From the NCBI RefSeq assembly GCF_000240165.1, contig NC_017586.1, forward strand, positions 3,534,001 through 3,598,000: a stretch of DNA of 64,000 bases, read 5' to 3'. This document shows, piece after piece, positions 27,648-37,267 of this stretch. Below the pieces are notes generated by a model that saw only the letters and a list, made by a program, of their open reading frames with translations, made no database searches and was not told the DNA's origin. How positions within the stretch are numbered: the stretch's first letter is position 1; each line of letters begins with the position of its first letter. Origin of the DNA: Streptantibioticus cattleyicolor NRRL 8057 = DSM 46488. Its GTDB lineage: Bacteria; Actinomycetota; Actinomycetes; Streptomycetales; Streptomycetaceae. The translations under genes were made by a program, and so were the position numbers.

Positions 27648-28154
27648 GTGAGCGAGCCAAACTCCCGGCGGGACGCGCGGGTACGCCGTGCCGTCGCCGC
27701 GCTGCCGATCGCCTTCGTGCTCGCCGGGGCCACGGGGTGCATGCGGTTCTCCGAGCCGGCGGCGCCGCGGCCGTCGGGGTCGGCGAGCGCGGTCCCGGCC
27801 GCGGTGAAGGACCGTACGGTGCCGCAGGGCGGCGTGCTCCGGGGCCGCGGGACGCTGCCGGGGGCGCCCGCCTCCGGAGCCGCGCCGCAGCCGGGCCACC
27901 CCGCGCCCTCCGCCTCCGCCGCCGGCCACGCCGGGGACGGCCGTTCCGCGCCGCCGGCCCCGCCGGCCGGCCCGCGCCGTCCCGAGCCCCGCCCGCCCCA
28001 GTCGGGCCGCCCCGCGCCGCCCGCCTCCCCGCCGCCCGCCTCGGCCCCCGCGCCCGTACCGTCCACCGCCCCCGCGCCGCCCCCGCCGAGCCCGAGCCAG
28101 GCGCCCCCGTCGCCGGCCCAGCCACAGGCGCAGTCGCACGCCGGAGCGGCGTGA
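27648..28154 (+). CDS. Proline/alanine-rich putative lipoprotein
   Basis: 168 residues. Basic start, hydrophobic [15 protein letters not shown] and then Cys31: a lipobox-like LAGATGC, imperfect at position -3 (Ala). The rest is a low-complexity Pro/Ala/Ser tail without a domain, probably an extended envelope anchor or spacer. GTG start preceded by GGAAGG. Codon use in the tail is typical GC-rich third-base, so it reads as a gene, but function cannot be assigned. It ends about 180 nt before the helicase start. Confidence 0.6.
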   Translation: MSEPNSRRDARVRRAVAALPIAFVLAGATGCMRFSEPAAPRPSGSASAVPAAVKDRTVPQGGVLRGRGTLPGAPASGAAPQPGHPAPSASAAGHAGDGRSAPPAPPAGPRRPEPRPPQSGRPAPPASPPPASAPAPVPSTAPAPPPPSPSQAPPSPAQPQAQSHAGAA

Positions 28155-28331
28155 TTTTGCGCTTTCGGGGCTGGTGCGTATCCTGGTAGATCGTTTGATC
28201 CCATTGCCCGGCGCCGCATAGAGCGCCGCGTGGCGCGTTCCTTTTCTCCTGTGGCTGACCGCATCGAGGCGGTCGTATGCGAATCCGCGGAGCTGGCGCG
28301 TGCCCAGTCCTCCGAGAGGTTCAGCTTCAGC

Positions 28332-30518
28332 ATGGCTTTTGACATCGCCGACCGTTCCGGCCTGCCCGTGACCGACGAGACGACCGACGTGACGACCGAC
28401 GTGACCGTCGTCACCGACGAGACCACCGCCCCCGTCACCGACGACACCACCACCGGCGGCAACGGTGAGGCCCCCGAGGCCCCGGCCGCCGACACCGTGA
28501 CCTTCGCCGACCTCGGCCTGGCCGAGCAGGTCGTGCGCAAGCTCGCGCAGAACGGCGTGACCACCCCGTTCCCGATCCAGGCCGCCACCATCCCGGACGC
28601 GCTGGCCGGCAAGGACATCCTCGGCCGCGGCCGTACCGGCTCCGGCAAGACGCTCTCGTTCGGCCTGCCGCTGCTGACCACGCTGGCCGGCGGCCGTACC
28701 GAGGCCAAGCGCCCGCGCGGCGTGATCCTCACCCCCACCCGCGAGCTGGCCATGCAGGTCTCCGACGCGCTCCAGCCGTACGGCGACGTCCTGGGCCTGA
28801 AGCTCAAGGTGGTCTGCGGCGGCACCTCGATGTCCAACCAGATCTACGCCCTGGAGCGTGGCGTGGACATCCTGGTGGCCACCCCGGGCCGGCTGCGCGA
28901 CCTGATCGACCGCGGCGCCTGCGCGCTCGACGCGGTGAAGATCGCGGTGCTGGACGAGGCCGACCAGATGGCCGACATGGGCTTCCTGCCCGAGGTCACC
29001 GAGATCCTCGACCTGATCCCGCCGGGCGGCCAGCGGCTGCTGTTCTCCGCCACGCTGGAGAACGAGATCGACACCCTGGTCAAGCGGTACCTGGTCGACC
29101 CGGTCACCCACGAGGTGGACCCGTCGGCGGGCGCGGTCACCACCATGACCCACCACGTGCTCGTGGTGAAGCCCAAGGACAAGGCGCCGGTCACCGCGGC
29201 CATCGCGGCCCGCAAGGGGCGCACCATCATCTTCGTCCGCACCCAGATGGGCGCCGACCGGGTCGCCCAGCAGCTCGTCGAGGCGGGCGTGCGGGCCGAC
29301 GCGCTGCACGGCGGCATGACGCAGGGCGCCCGCACCCGCACGCTGGCCGACTTCAAGGACGGGTACGTCAACGTCCTGGTCGCCACCGACGTGGCCGCCC
29401 GAGGCATCCACGTGGACGGCATCGACCTGGTGCTCAACGTGGACCCGGCCGGCGACCACAAGGACTACCTGCACCGTTCGGGCCGCACCGCGCGGGCCGG
29501 CCGCAGCGGCACCGTGGTCTCCCTCGCCCTGCCGCACCAGCGCAAGCAGATCTTCCGGCTGATGGAGGACGCGGGCGTCGAGGCGAGCCGGCACGTCGTC
29601 GGCGGCGCCGGCGCCTTCGACGAGGACGTGGCCCGGATCACCGGCGCCCGCTCCCTCACCGAGGTGCAGGCGGACGCGGCGGTGAACGCGGCCCAGCAGG
29701 CTGAGCGCGAGGTGGTCCAACTCACCCGAGAGCTGGAGCGCGTTCAGCGGCAGGCGGCCGAACTCCGCGAGGAGGCCGACCGGTTGACCGCCCGTGCCGC
29801 CCGCGAACGCGGCGAGGTCCCGCAGGACGCCCCGGCCGCCCCGGTCGCTCAGGCCGCCGACGAGGCCCCCGCCGCCGTCACCGAGCCCGTCTCCGCCGAG
29901 GCCGCGACCGTCGCCGCCCCCGCCGCCGCCCCGTCCCGCACCACGGACGAGCCGCGCGAGCGCGGGTCGTACGAGCGCCGGCCCGAGCGCCGTCCGTACG
30001 ACCGGGACCGCCGTGACGACCGTCGCCCGTTCGACCGTGACCGTCGTGACGACCGTCGTCCCTTCGACCGCGACCGCCGTGACGACCGCCCGTCGTTCAG
30101 CCGGGACCGGGACCGGGACCGCCGTGACGACCGTCGTGACGACCGCCGTCCGTTCGACCGTGACCGTCGTGACGACCGTCGTCCCTTCGACCGCGACCGC
30201 CGTGACGACCGCCCGTCGTTCAACCGGGACCGGGACCGGGACCGCCGTGACGACCGTCGTGACGACCGCCGTCCGTTCGACCGCGAGCGCCGTGACGACC
30301 GTCCGTCCTTCAACCGCGATCGGCGTGAACACCGCGGCAGCGACCGTCCGTTCAACCGTGACCGTCGTGACGAGCGTCCGGCCTTCGGCCGGGACCGGGA
30401 CGCGGACCGCCGTCCGTACGGCCGCCGCGACGACCACCGGGGCGGCTCCTCGTTCGGCCCGGGCAGCCGTGGCCACGACCGGCGGGCCGACAAGCCCCGC
30501 TGGAAGCGGAACGGCTGA
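28332..30518 (+). CDS. DEAD-box RNA helicase with repeated Arg/Asp tail
   Basis: 728 residues from this ATG. After an acidic Thr/Asp-rich leader (1-55) comes a complete SF2 core: Q motif TPFPIQ, Walker [23 protein letters not shown] as LDEADQM, SAT, and [14 protein letters not shown] coiled segment follows (about 450-500), then 170 residues of [11 protein letters not shown]-type repeats. RhlE/CsdA-type enzymes remodel RNA, often in the cold. The frame is open back to a GTG at 28230; I preferred the ATG after GAGAGG. A possible promoter TTGCGC-N16-TATCCT lies at 28157-28184. Confidence 0.93.
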   Translation: MAFDIADRSGLPVTDETTDVTTDVTVVTDETTAPVTDDTTTGGNGEAPEAPAADTVTFADLGLAEQVVRKLAQNGVTTPFPIQAATIPDALAGKDILGRGRTGSGKTLSFGLPLLTTLAGGRTEAKRPRGVILTPTRELAMQVSDALQPYGDVLGLKLKVVCGGTSMSNQIYALERGVDILVATPGRLRDLIDRGACALDAVKIAVLDEADQMADMGFLPEVTEILDLIPPGGQRLLFSATLENEIDTLVKRYLVDPVTHEVDPSAGAVTTMTHHVLVVKPKDKAPVTAAIAARKGRTIIFVRTQMGADRVAQQLVEAGVRADALHGGMTQGARTRTLADFKDGYVNVLVATDVAARGIHVDGIDLVLNVDPAGDHKDYLHRSGRTARAGRSGTVVSLALPHQRKQIFRLMEDAGVEASRHVVGGAGAFDEDVARITGARSLTEVQADAAVNAAQQAEREVVQLTRELERVQRQAAELREEADRLTARAARERGEVPQDAPAAPVAQAADEAPAAVTEPVSAEAATVAAPAAAPSRTTDEPRERGSYERRPERRPYDRDRRDDRRPFDRDRRDDRRPFDRDRRDDRPSFSRDRDRDRRDDRRDDRRPFDRDRRDDRRPFDRDRRDDRPSFNRDRDRDRRDDRRDDRRPFDRERRDDRPSFNRDRREHRGSDRPFNRDRRDERPAFGRDRDADRRPYGRRDDHRGGSSFGPGSRGHDRRADKPRWKRNG
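30010..30300 (+). repeat. 123-bp tandem repeat inside the helicase gene
   Basis: TCGACCG marks recur at 30031, 30154 and 30277, exactly 123 bp apart, so two full units and part of a third are nearly identical. Each unit encodes 41 residues of the form [12 protein letters not shown]...PSF(N/S)RDRDRD. The period is a whole number of codons, so expansion or contraction keeps the frame. Confidence 0.9.
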
Positions 30519-30620
30519 TCCCACCCTTCGGGCCCGTCCGGCGCACCTCGCGCCGGGCGGGCCCGTTCGCGTACCGGGGCGCGCCCGGGGGCATGGACGC
30601 CGGGCGGCGAGGGAATCGCT

Positions 30621-32156
30621 GTGGGCATGACAGACGATCAGGGTGGCGGCGGGCCGGTCTCGGACGAGGAGCGGCTACGGCAGCTCGGATACACCCAGGT
30701 GCTGGCGCGGCGGATGACCGCGTTCGCCAACTTCGCGGTCTCCTTCACCATCATCTCGGTGCTCTCCGGCTGCCTCACCCTCTACGGCTTCGGGCTGACC
30801 ACCGGCGGCCCGGCCATGCTGATCTGGGGCTGGGTGGCGGTCGGCGCGATGACGCTGGTGGTCGGGGCGGCCATGGCGGAGGTCTGCTCGGCGTACCCGA
30901 CCTCGGCGGGGCTCTACTTCTGGGCGCACCGGCTGGCGCCGCCCCGCTCGGCCGCCGCGTACGCCTGGTTCACCGGCTGGTTCAACGTGCTCGGCCAGGT
31001 CGCCGTCACCGCCGGGATCGACTTCGGCGCGGCGAGCTTCCTGGGCGCCTACCTCAACCTCCAGTTCGGTTTCACGGTCACCCCGGCGCGGGTGGTCGGG
31101 CTGTTCGCGGTGATCCTGCTGGCCCACGGGGTGGTCAACACCTTCGGGGTGCGGCTGGTCGCGCTGCTCAACACGGTGAGCGTGTGGTGGCACGTGCTGG
31201 GGGTGGCGGTGATCGCCGGCGCGCTCACCTTCGTCCCGTCCCGCCACCAGTCGGCCGCCTTCGTCTTCACCCGTTTCGTCAACCTCACCGGCTGGCACAG
31301 CGGTTTCTACGTCGGGCTGCTGAGCCTGCTGGTGGCGCAGTACACGTTCACCGGGTACGACGCCTCGGCGCACATGACGGAGGAGACCCGGGACGCCTCG
31401 GTGGCCGGCCCGCGCGGCATCGTGCGCTCCATCTGGCTGTCCTGGATCGCCGGACTGGTGCTGCTGCTCGGCTTCACCTTCGCCATCCAGTCGTACCAGG
31501 GCACGCTCACCACGCGGACCGGCGTGCCGCCGGCCCAGATCCTACTGGACGCGGTCGGGGCGACCGGCGGCAAACTCCTGCTGCTGGTGGTCATCGGCGC
31601 CCAGCTCTTCTGCGGGATGGCGTCGGTCACCGCCAACAGCCGCATGATCTACGCCTTCTCGCGCGACGGCGCCCTGCCGTTCTCCGCCGTCTGGCACCGG
31701 ATCAACCCGCGTACCCGCACCCCCACCAACGCGGTCTGGCTGGCCGCCCTCGGCGCGCTGGCGCTCGGCCTGCCGTACCTGATCAACTCCACCGCCTACG
31801 CGGCGGTGACCTCGATCGCCACCATCGGCCTGTGCCTGTCCTACGTCATCCCCACCTACCTCCGGCTGCGCCAGGGCTCCCGCTTCGAACGCGGCCCGTG
31901 GCACCTGGGCCGCTGGTCCACCCCGGTCGGCGCGGTGGCGGTGGGCTGGGTGACGGTGATCACCGTCCTGTTCATGCTCCCCCAGTCGAGCCCGGTCACC
32001 CCCGAGACGTTCAACTACGCCCCGCTGGCGGTCCTGGCCGTCCTCGGCTTCGCCACCACCTGGTGGATCGCCTCCGCCCGCCACTGGTTCCTGCGCCGCG
32101 ACACCCCCGCCCCCGTCCCCCGAGCGCCCCACACGAGCGACCAGAACCCCCTATGA
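30621..32156 (+). CDS. APC-family amino acid permease
   Basis: 511 residues, about 12 membrane segments. Family motifs: FANFAVSFTIISVLSGCLTLYG in helix 1, AMAEVCSAYPTSAGLYFWAHRLAP, and TGYDASAHMTEETRDASVAGPRGI, typical of the GABA/amino acid permease (BAT1/UGA4-like) group. It imports amino acids or polyamines by cation exchange; the substrate is not fixed by sequence. GTG at 30621 or ATG two codons on are both possible starts. Monocistronic. Confidence 0.88.
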   Translation: MGMTDDQGGGGPVSDEERLRQLGYTQVLARRMTAFANFAVSFTIISVLSGCLTLYGFGLTTGGPAMLIWGWVAVGAMTLVVGAAMAEVCSAYPTSAGLYFWAHRLAPPRSAAAYAWFTGWFNVLGQVAVTAGIDFGAASFLGAYLNLQFGFTVTPARVVGLFAVILLAHGVVNTFGVRLVALLNTVSVWWHVLGVAVIAGALTFVPSRHQSAAFVFTRFVNLTGWHSGFYVGLLSLLVAQYTFTGYDASAHMTEETRDASVAGPRGIVRSIWLSWIAGLVLLLGFTFAIQSYQGTLTTRTGVPPAQILLDAVGATGGKLLLLVVIGAQLFCGMASVTANSRMIYAFSRDGALPFSAVWHRINPRTRTPTNAVWLAALGALALGLPYLINSTAYAAVTSIATIGLCLSYVIPTYLRLRQGSRFERGPWHLGRWSTPVGAVAVGWVTVITVLFMLPQSSPVTPETFNYAPLAVLAVLGFATTWWIASARHWFLRRDTPAPVPRAPHTSDQNPL

Positions 32157-32197
32157 GATCGAACGCGACGCCCCACCCCGGCTATGCTGCGGTGTGC

Positions 32198-32270
32198 GGG
32201 CCATTAGCTCAATTGGCAGAGCAGTGGACTTTTAATCCATTGGTTCAGGGTTCGAGCCCCTGATGGCCCA
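32198..32270 (+). tRNA. tRNA-Lys (TTT)
   Basis: 73-nt cloverleaf: GGGCCAT/ATGGCCC, D stem GCTC/GAGC, anticodon stem GTGGA/TCCAT around CTTTTAA, T stem CAGGG/CCCTG with TTCGAGC. Anticodon TTT. It borders the accessory block to its right, but no integrase or repeated 3' end was found. Confidence 0.97.
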
Positions 32271-32379
32271 CCGATCTTGACCGGGGTCGCCTGGTGTGAC
32301 CTGGGTCGGAGCGTTTCCGGGCGCGTGCGGGTCGCGGTTGGTGCCGCCCCGCTGGAGGTGCGCTGTCGGTACGAGGGTG

Positions 32380-32562
32380 TCAGGCGCCCTCGTACTCCCA
32401 GGCCCGCCCGGTCTGCCGGTACTCCTCCACCGGAATGATGCGCTCGGCTCCGTCGCGTTCGGCGGGCAGATCGAAGGCGCGGGCCGGTTCGGCGAGGATC
32501 CCGGCGCCGCCCTGGACGACGCCGAGGTCTCGCATGCGCTGGCTGGGCCGTACGTCAGTCAT
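32380..32562 (-). CDS. Small hypothetical protein in the ASCH/aaRS-like cluster
   Basis: 60 residues, MTDVRPSQRMRDLGVVQGG at the start and ERIIPVEEYRQTGRAWEYEGA at the end. No recognised domain or membrane segment. The ATG overlaps the upstream ASCH stop by 4 nt and follows GAGAGG-type sequence, so it is most likely a genuine, coupled gene. Function unknown. Confidence 0.65.
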   Translation of the reverse strand: MTDVRPSQRMRDLGVVQGGAGILAEPARAFDLPAERDGAERIIPVEEYRQTGRAWEYEGA

Positions 32563-32966
32563 GTGAGGTCCTCTTCACCGGGTGTCGCGTTCGGGGCCGG
32601 GTGAACTGCCGGGGCCGGAACGATCTCGATCTCGATGGCCAGGGCGCCGAGCGCTTCCTTTTCGGGCGGGTAGATCGCCCGGATGTTGGCGAGCTGCTCG
32701 TCGCGGCCGGCGGTCGGGTTGACGTTCGCGGGCCCTTCACCGTCGAGCAGCGCTTCGAAGCCGTCGTACGCCGTGACCCGCTTCACGCGGACGTCGCACG
32801 TCTCGTCGGTGCCCTTGATCCGGAAACGGATCACATCCTCGGCCGCCAGGTCTTCGAGATGCGGGTACCGCACCCGTACCTCGATCGTCTTGCGGCCGGT
32901 GGCTACCAGGTCGAAGTACCGGCGGTAGAGGTTGAGCTCGTGGATCCGAGCGGCGGTTTCCGTCAT
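32559..32966 (-). CDS. ASCH-domain protein
   Basis: 135 residues. HELNLYRRYFDLVATGRKTIEVRV is the ASCH signature (the GRKTIEVR loop), followed by VIRFRI and a beta-strand pattern, with VTAYDGFEALL further on. ASCH domains have a PUA-like fold and bind RNA; some are amidohydrolases acting on acetylcytidine (YqfB type). Either is possible. It overlaps by 4 nt with genes on both sides, so it belongs to one transcript with the synthetase-like protein upstream, consistent with an RNA-directed job. Confidence 0.85.
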   Translation of the reverse strand: MTETAARIHELNLYRRYFDLVATGRKTIEVRVRYPHLEDLAAEDVIRFRIKGTDETCDVRVKRVTAYDGFEALLDGEGPANVNPTAGRDEQLANIRAIYPPEKEALGALAIEIEIVPAPAVHPAPNATPGEEDLT

Positions 32967-34078
32967 GGGGAGGGGACGCTCCTGGTGGCTGGCGCGGTCA
33001 TCAGACGGCCGATTTCTGCGGCCGAGTACGAGCGGAAGAAATGCCGGGGGTCGCTGAGCAGTACCTCGGCCGTGGCGAGCAGCCGCTCGACGTACTCGGA
33101 CAACGATCCGGACCATGTACGGGTGTCGAGCATCCACGGCGCGGCGCCGTCGGGCAAGGACGCGTGTCCTTGCCCGATGAGGGACTTGGAGAGCTTGGCG
33201 CCGGTGTCGGTGACGACCTGCGGGCAGAACAACCGAGCGGGAAGCCGGTCGCCGACGGTCCCGACGGCCTGAAGGGCGCCGTCGACGAGCTGCGAGCCGA
33301 ACACCCAGTCACCGCCCTTGACCATCACGTACAGCGTGTCGAAGGTGCTGGTGAGCGCGAGTTCCTTGACCAGGTTCCGGTACAGGGTCGCCAGGCCGAG
33401 GTACCCGCCCCCTGTCGGCTCGACGGCGACCTCGTACGGTCCGTGGTGGAGGCAGACCGCGCTGATCTCGGCGCGCTCGACGCCGACCGGGTGTACGCGC
33501 GTGCGCTCGGCGTACTTCTCGGCCCATCCGCAACCTGGCCGCGGGCAGGGGACACGGACGTGTGGAACCCCGGTGGAGGGAGCCAGCCACCAGCGGGCCG
33601 CGTCGAGTCGGGGCAGCACGCGCAACCAGGTGCGTCGGTAGTGCTCGTCGGCCTGCTGACGTGAGTACGTCTCGATGCGGTACGGGATACGCAAGTTCTC
33701 GGACAGCTCGGCGAACAGGGGCCGGTAGAGGGCGTCCACCTGCTCGGTCACGGCCCGCTCGCCGAGTGCCTGCGCGTAAGCGCGCTGGTACCGGTGACCG
33801 GTGACGGCGTCGGTGACGACCTCGCGCGGGGCGTTGTCGAGAGCGCCGAACACGACCTCGACAGGAACGCCGAAACGGTGCCGGATGCGTTCCGCGGTGG
33901 CGAACGTGAGGGACTGGACGAGCGAGGTACCGATGTGCGGGGCGCCGTTGATCTGGGTCCCCACCACGAACACGACACGTTCGGGCATCGCGGCGTGGAT
34001 GCGGGGGGCGAGGACGTCCTCGGCGTTGATCAGCGCGTTGGCGAGCACGGTGCTCGGCGAGACAGGGTGAACGGTCAC
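32963..34078 (-). CDS. Stand-alone class I aminoacyl-tRNA-synthetase-like protein
   Basis: 371 residues. A HIGH-type motif (NGAPHIGTSL, HIG at 48-50), a zinc-binding insertion CPRPGC at 178-183 with Cys209/His211-212, and a KMSKS-type motif AKLSKSL at 294-300 mark a class I catalytic domain. VMVKGGDWVFGSQLVDGALQ near 251-270 recalls class I LysRS. Only about 70 residues follow KLSKS, so the anticodon-binding domain is missing. It may activate an amino acid for a carrier or a modified tRNA rather than for translation. Cotranscribed with an ASCH protein and an ATPase. Closest family is uncertain. Confidence 0.75.
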   Translation of the reverse strand: MTVHPVSPSTVLANALINAEDVLAPRIHAAMPERVVFVVGTQINGAPHIGTSLVQSLTFATAERIRHRFGVPVEVVFGALDNAPREVVTDAVTGHRYQRAYAQALGERAVTEQVDALYRPLFAELSENLRIPYRIETYSRQQADEHYRRTWLRVLPRLDAARWWLAPSTGVPHVRVPCPRPGCGWAEKYAERTRVHPVGVERAEISAVCLHHGPYEVAVEPTGGGYLGLATLYRNLVKELALTSTFDTLYVMVKGGDWVFGSQLVDGALQAVGTVGDRLPARLFCPQVVTDTGAKLSKSLIGQGHASLPDGAAPWMLDTRTWSGSLSEYVERLLATAEVLLSDPRHFFRSYSAAEIGRLMTAPATRSVPSP

Positions 34079-34094
34079 CGATCGGTCTCCTCGG

Positions 34095-34577
34095 TCAGGT
34101 GGACGGAACTTCGGCGAGATGCTGAGCAGTGATCGTGAACTCGATCCACACGACTTTCCCGCGCGGTGCGCGTGGCCTCACCCCCCACTCGTCCGCGAGT
34201 GTTTCCACCAGGAGCAGGCCGCGCCCCGTGGGGTCCTGCGTGTTCGGGTGGCGTGGGCGTGGGCGCCGACGGCTTGTGTCGTGCACCTCCACGCGCAGTC
34301 GTCCGCCGTCCATTCCAGCCTTGACGAGAAAGTGGTCGTCGGCCCGTAGCCCATGCCGTACGGCGTTCGTGGCGAGTTCCGTCAGGCAGAGCAACACGTC
34401 GTCGGAGCGGTCGATGACGTGCCATTGAGCGAGGGCGTGTCGCACCAGTGAACGGGCCGCGGGCACGGAGACGTCGGTGCGCGGAAAACGTCCGGTCACG
34501 GGTGCCGTCCGTGAGCGCGCTGCCGAAGGGGCGTCGCCGGGCATCGCCGGTGGGCTACCGTCGGTGTCGTTCCCCAT
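34095..34577 (-). CDS. Anti-sigma-type ATP-binding protein (HATPase_c_2)
   Basis: 160 residues of the RsbW/SpoIIAB-like fold: N box LTELATNAVRHG and G box DPTGRGLLLVETLADEWGV. The first about 30 residues are disordered. Streptomyces encodes many of these small ATPases, often beside HTH regulators; they may be anti-sigma kinases, but most are uncharacterised. First gene of the leftward ATPase / synthetase-like / ASCH / small-protein group, and divergent from the HTH/TPR regulator. Confidence 0.85.
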   Translation of the reverse strand: MGNDTDGSPPAMPGDAPSAARSRTAPVTGRFPRTDVSVPAARSLVRHALAQWHVIDRSDDVLLCLTELATNAVRHGLRADDHFLVKAGMDGGRLRVEVHDTSRRRPRPRHPNTQDPTGRGLLLVETLADEWGVRPRAPRGKVVWIEFTITAQHLAEVPST

Positions 34578-34712
34578 CGGTGCAACTCCCTTGCGCCCGT
34601 GACTGGTTACTGCACTCAGGCAACTGCTGTCGTGAGCGCGGGGGTACCGTCAGGAGGGGTCTCGAAGGGTGTCACTTCCGCTACCGCCCGTGCCGAGGGG
34701 TAAGAGGTCGAC

Positions 34713-36062
34713 ATGAAAGAGCCGAACACGGATCTCGCGCAAGCGCTTCAGCGATCCGGGTTGAGCAACAAGGAGCTGGCGCGTCGCATCAAAGCCGCAG
34801 CTCAGGCGTGGGGTGAGCCGCACGTCAACCCGAACGCGACCGCCGTGCGGCGCTGGCTCGACGGCCAGGAACCGCGTCCGCCGGTGCCCGACATCCTCGC
34901 CGATGTCTTCTCGGCGCACTTCGGATACCGGGTCACAACGTACGATCTCGGCCTCGGCAGGAGCCGGAGCGCTGATCGTTCGCTCGTTTACAACACGTCG
35001 TACGCCGTTACCGTGGAAGCTGTCGCCGACTTGGGGAGAGCGGACGTGGACCGTCGAAAGTTCTTGGCAGCGGCGCCCTTCGCCGCGGTGGCAGCCGTCG
35101 GGCCCTCCCGCGACTGGCTGCTCAACACCCTTGACCAGCAACCCGAGCCGGGGCCGCGGGTGCGCCTGGAAGACGTCGCTTCGGTCCGGAACATGTTCGG
35201 CGAGTTCCAGAAGATGGACGTCCTCCAGGGCGGTGGCTCCGGGCGGCTCGTCCTCGCCGAGTACATGAACCAGCACGTCTACCCGCTGCTTCGCCGCACC
35301 CACACCGAGGAGGTGCGGCGGGCGCTGTGCGAGGCCGCCGCCGAGCAGACGTATCTGCTCGGTTGGATGGCGTACGACAACGGCGAGCACGGTACGGCGC
35401 AGCGGTACCTGATCCAGTCTCTGCGGCTCGCCGAAGAGTCACGGAATCCGGCGCTCGGCGCGCATGTCCTGGCGGGCCTGGCCGACCAGGCGACTCTCCT
35501 GGGCAACCCCGAGGAAGGACGTCGCCTCGCGCAGGCCGGACGCGCCGGCCTCGGCCCGCGGACATCCGCGGCCTGCCTGGCCGACCTGTGGGCACTGGAG
35601 GCGCGCGCACTGGCCAGGCTGGGGGACAGGAGCGGGGCCACGCACGCGGTGGCCCAGTCGGAGGCGGCGTACACCCGGGTGCGCGTCGAGGAGGAACAGG
35701 AGTGGGCCGCCTTCATCGACCCCGCCTACCTCCACGGCGAACACGCCAACACCTTCCGCGACCTGGGCCAGGCCGCGATCGCGGAACAGCACGCCCGCCG
35801 GTCGATCGACCACGCCCGTCGGCAGCGACGCGCCCGGCGCGGCGCGATGTCCCACGCCGCCCTCGCCGCCTCCCACCTCCAACGGCGGGACCTGGAAGCC
35901 GCGCACGCCGCCGGACTGCGGACGCTCGCCTTGTCGAAGCAGGTCAAGAGCTCGCGCTGTGTCGAGGCCGTACAGGATCTCCAGCGGCGCATGAAGCCCT
36001 TCGGCCGGCACCGTCTCGTCGCCGACTTCACCGAACGCGCCCGCGAACTCGTCGCTTCCTAA
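34713..36062 (+). CDS. HTH/TPR regulator
   Basis: 449 residues. The N-terminal HTH (LSNKELARRIKAAAQ to AVRRWLDGQEPRPP, about 18-56) is followed by a linker with RRKFLAAAPFAAVAAVG, then a long alpha-helical TPR-like region (about 180-440) with repeats such as GTAQRYLIQSLRLAEES. Architecture like NsdA and other developmental repressors of Streptomyces. Divergent from the ATPase group, which it probably controls. Its stop codon is 9 nt from the IS110 transposase stop, so the insertion lies directly against its end. Confidence 0.82.
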   Translation: MKEPNTDLAQALQRSGLSNKELARRIKAAAQAWGEPHVNPNATAVRRWLDGQEPRPPVPDILADVFSAHFGYRVTTYDLGLGRSRSADRSLVYNTSYAVTVEAVADLGRADVDRRKFLAAAPFAAVAAVGPSRDWLLNTLDQQPEPGPRVRLEDVASVRNMFGEFQKMDVLQGGGSGRLVLAEYMNQHVYPLLRRTHTEEVRRALCEAAAEQTYLLGWMAYDNGEHGTAQRYLIQSLRLAEESRNPALGAHVLAGLADQATLLGNPEEGRRLAQAGRAGLGPRTSAACLADLWALEARALARLGDRSGATHAVAQSEAAYTRVRVEEEQEWAAFIDPAYLHGEHANTFRDLGQAAIAEQHARRSIDHARRQRRARRGAMSHAALAASHLQRRDLEAAHAAGLRTLALSKQVKSSRCVEAVQDLQRRMKPFGRHRLVADFTERARELVAS

Positions 36063-36070
36063 TGCTGTTG

Positions 36071-37267
36071 TCAAGCAGCCGTAGTCACTGGAGGTGCGAC
36101 TTGATAGCACCGTCGGTCACGGATCAGGGCCCACAGAACGTTGACGCGTCGGCGGGCGAGGGCGAGCACAGCTTGGACATGCTTCTTCCCCTCGGCGCGT
36201 TTGCGGTCGTAAAACGCCCTCGAGTTCGGGTCGTACCGGACGCTGACGAGCGCGGAGGTGTAGAAGACGCGCTGAAGTCTTCGGTGATAGACGGCAGGCC
36301 GGTGGAGGTTGCCGCTGACCTTGCCCGAGTCGCGGGGTGCGGGAGCGACGCCGGCGAAGGCCGCCAGGGCGTCCGGGGAGTCGAAACCGTCCAGACTGCC
36401 GCCGACGGCGGCAAGGAACTCCGCACCGAGCACGGTGCCGATGCCCGGGACGCTCTGCACTATGTCAGCGAGTTCGTGCTCGCGAAACCGGCCCTCGATG
36501 AGCTTGTCCATCTCGGAGATCTGCTCGTTGAGGGCCATCACCTCCTCGGCCAGGGTGTGGACCAGCCGCGCGATGGTCTTCTCCCCGGGGACGGCCGTGT
36601 GCTGGCGCTCGGCTGCCTCGACGACTGCTTCGGCGAGGGCTCTGGCGTTTCGGACCTTGCGGTTGGCCAGCCATTTGGTCAGCCGCGTGACGCCGGCGCG
36701 GCGGATCGCGGCCGGGGTCTGGTAGCCCGTCAGCAGCTTGAGCGGGCCGGTGTTGGTCAGGTCCAGGGCCCGTTCCAGGGCAGGGAACATGCCCAGCAGC
36801 GTGCCGCGCAGGCGGTTCACCGAGCGGGTGCGGTCCTCGACGAGGTCGCCGCGGCGGCCGGTCAGCAGCCGCAGTTCGATGGCGGCTTCGTCGCCGGGGC
36901 GGACGGGCCGCAGGTCGCGGCGCATCCTGGCCTGGTCGGCGATCACGTAGGCGTCGCGGGCGTCGGTCTTGCCCTCTCCGCGGTAGCCATCGGAGGCCCG
37001 GTTCACCAGTCGGCCGGGGATGTAGAGGATCTCCTGGCCGTGGCTGACCAGCAGGGCCAGCAGCAGCGCGGGTTCCCCGCCGGTCATGTCGATGGCCCAG
37101 GTGACCTGACGGCCGTCGGCCAGGTCCAGGACGTCGCCGATCAGCTTCAGCAGCTCGGGCTCGTCGTTGGCGACCCGCCGCGACAACAGGGTCTTGCCGT
37201 CTGCGTCCAGTGCGAGGCCGTGATGGTGGCCCTTGCCGCTGTCGATCCCCGCCCATATCCGGCTCAT
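36071..37267 (-). CDS. IS110-family transposase
   Basis: 398 residues. N-terminal RuvC-like DEDD domain: WAGIDSGKGHHHGLAL, then WAIDMTGGEPALLL, and GEGKTDARDAYVIAD with acidic residues. C-terminal Transposase_20 domain: VQSVPGIGTVLGAEFLAAVGG and ALAAFAGVAPAPRDSGK, with the serine typical of this recombinase. Intact. IS110 elements have no terminal inverted repeats and are directed by a bridge RNA from a non-coding end, so element limits cannot be fixed here. On this strand the upstream non-coding space (37268-37426) is the place to look for that RNA. Confidence 0.95.
   Translation of the reverse strand: MSRIWAGIDSGKGHHHGLALDADGKTLLSRRVANDEPELLKLIGDVLDLADGRQVTWAIDMTGGEPALLLALLVSHGQEILYIPGRLVNRASDGYRGEGKTDARDAYVIADQARMRRDLRPVRPGDEAAIELRLLTGRRGDLVEDRTRSVNRLRGTLLGMFPALERALDLTNTGPLKLLTGYQTPAAIRRAGVTRLTKWLANRKVRNARALAEAVVEAAERQHTAVPGEKTIARLVHTLAEEVMALNEQISEMDKLIEGRFREHELADIVQSVPGIGTVLGAEFLAAVGGSLDGFDSPDALAAFAGVAPAPRDSGKVSGNLHRPAVYHRRLQRVFYTSALVSVRYDPNSRAFYDRKRAEGKKHVQAVLALARRRVNVLWALIRDRRCYQVAPPVTTAA

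Noticed and set aside
28230-28331. Upstream GTG start for the DEAD-box helicase
   Set aside because: The extra 34 residues lack family similarity and the ATG at 28332 has a better ribosome site; kept as an alternative only.
30010-30420. CRISPR-like repeats
   Set aside because: The repeats are longer, contiguous, in frame within the helicase gene and have no spacers.
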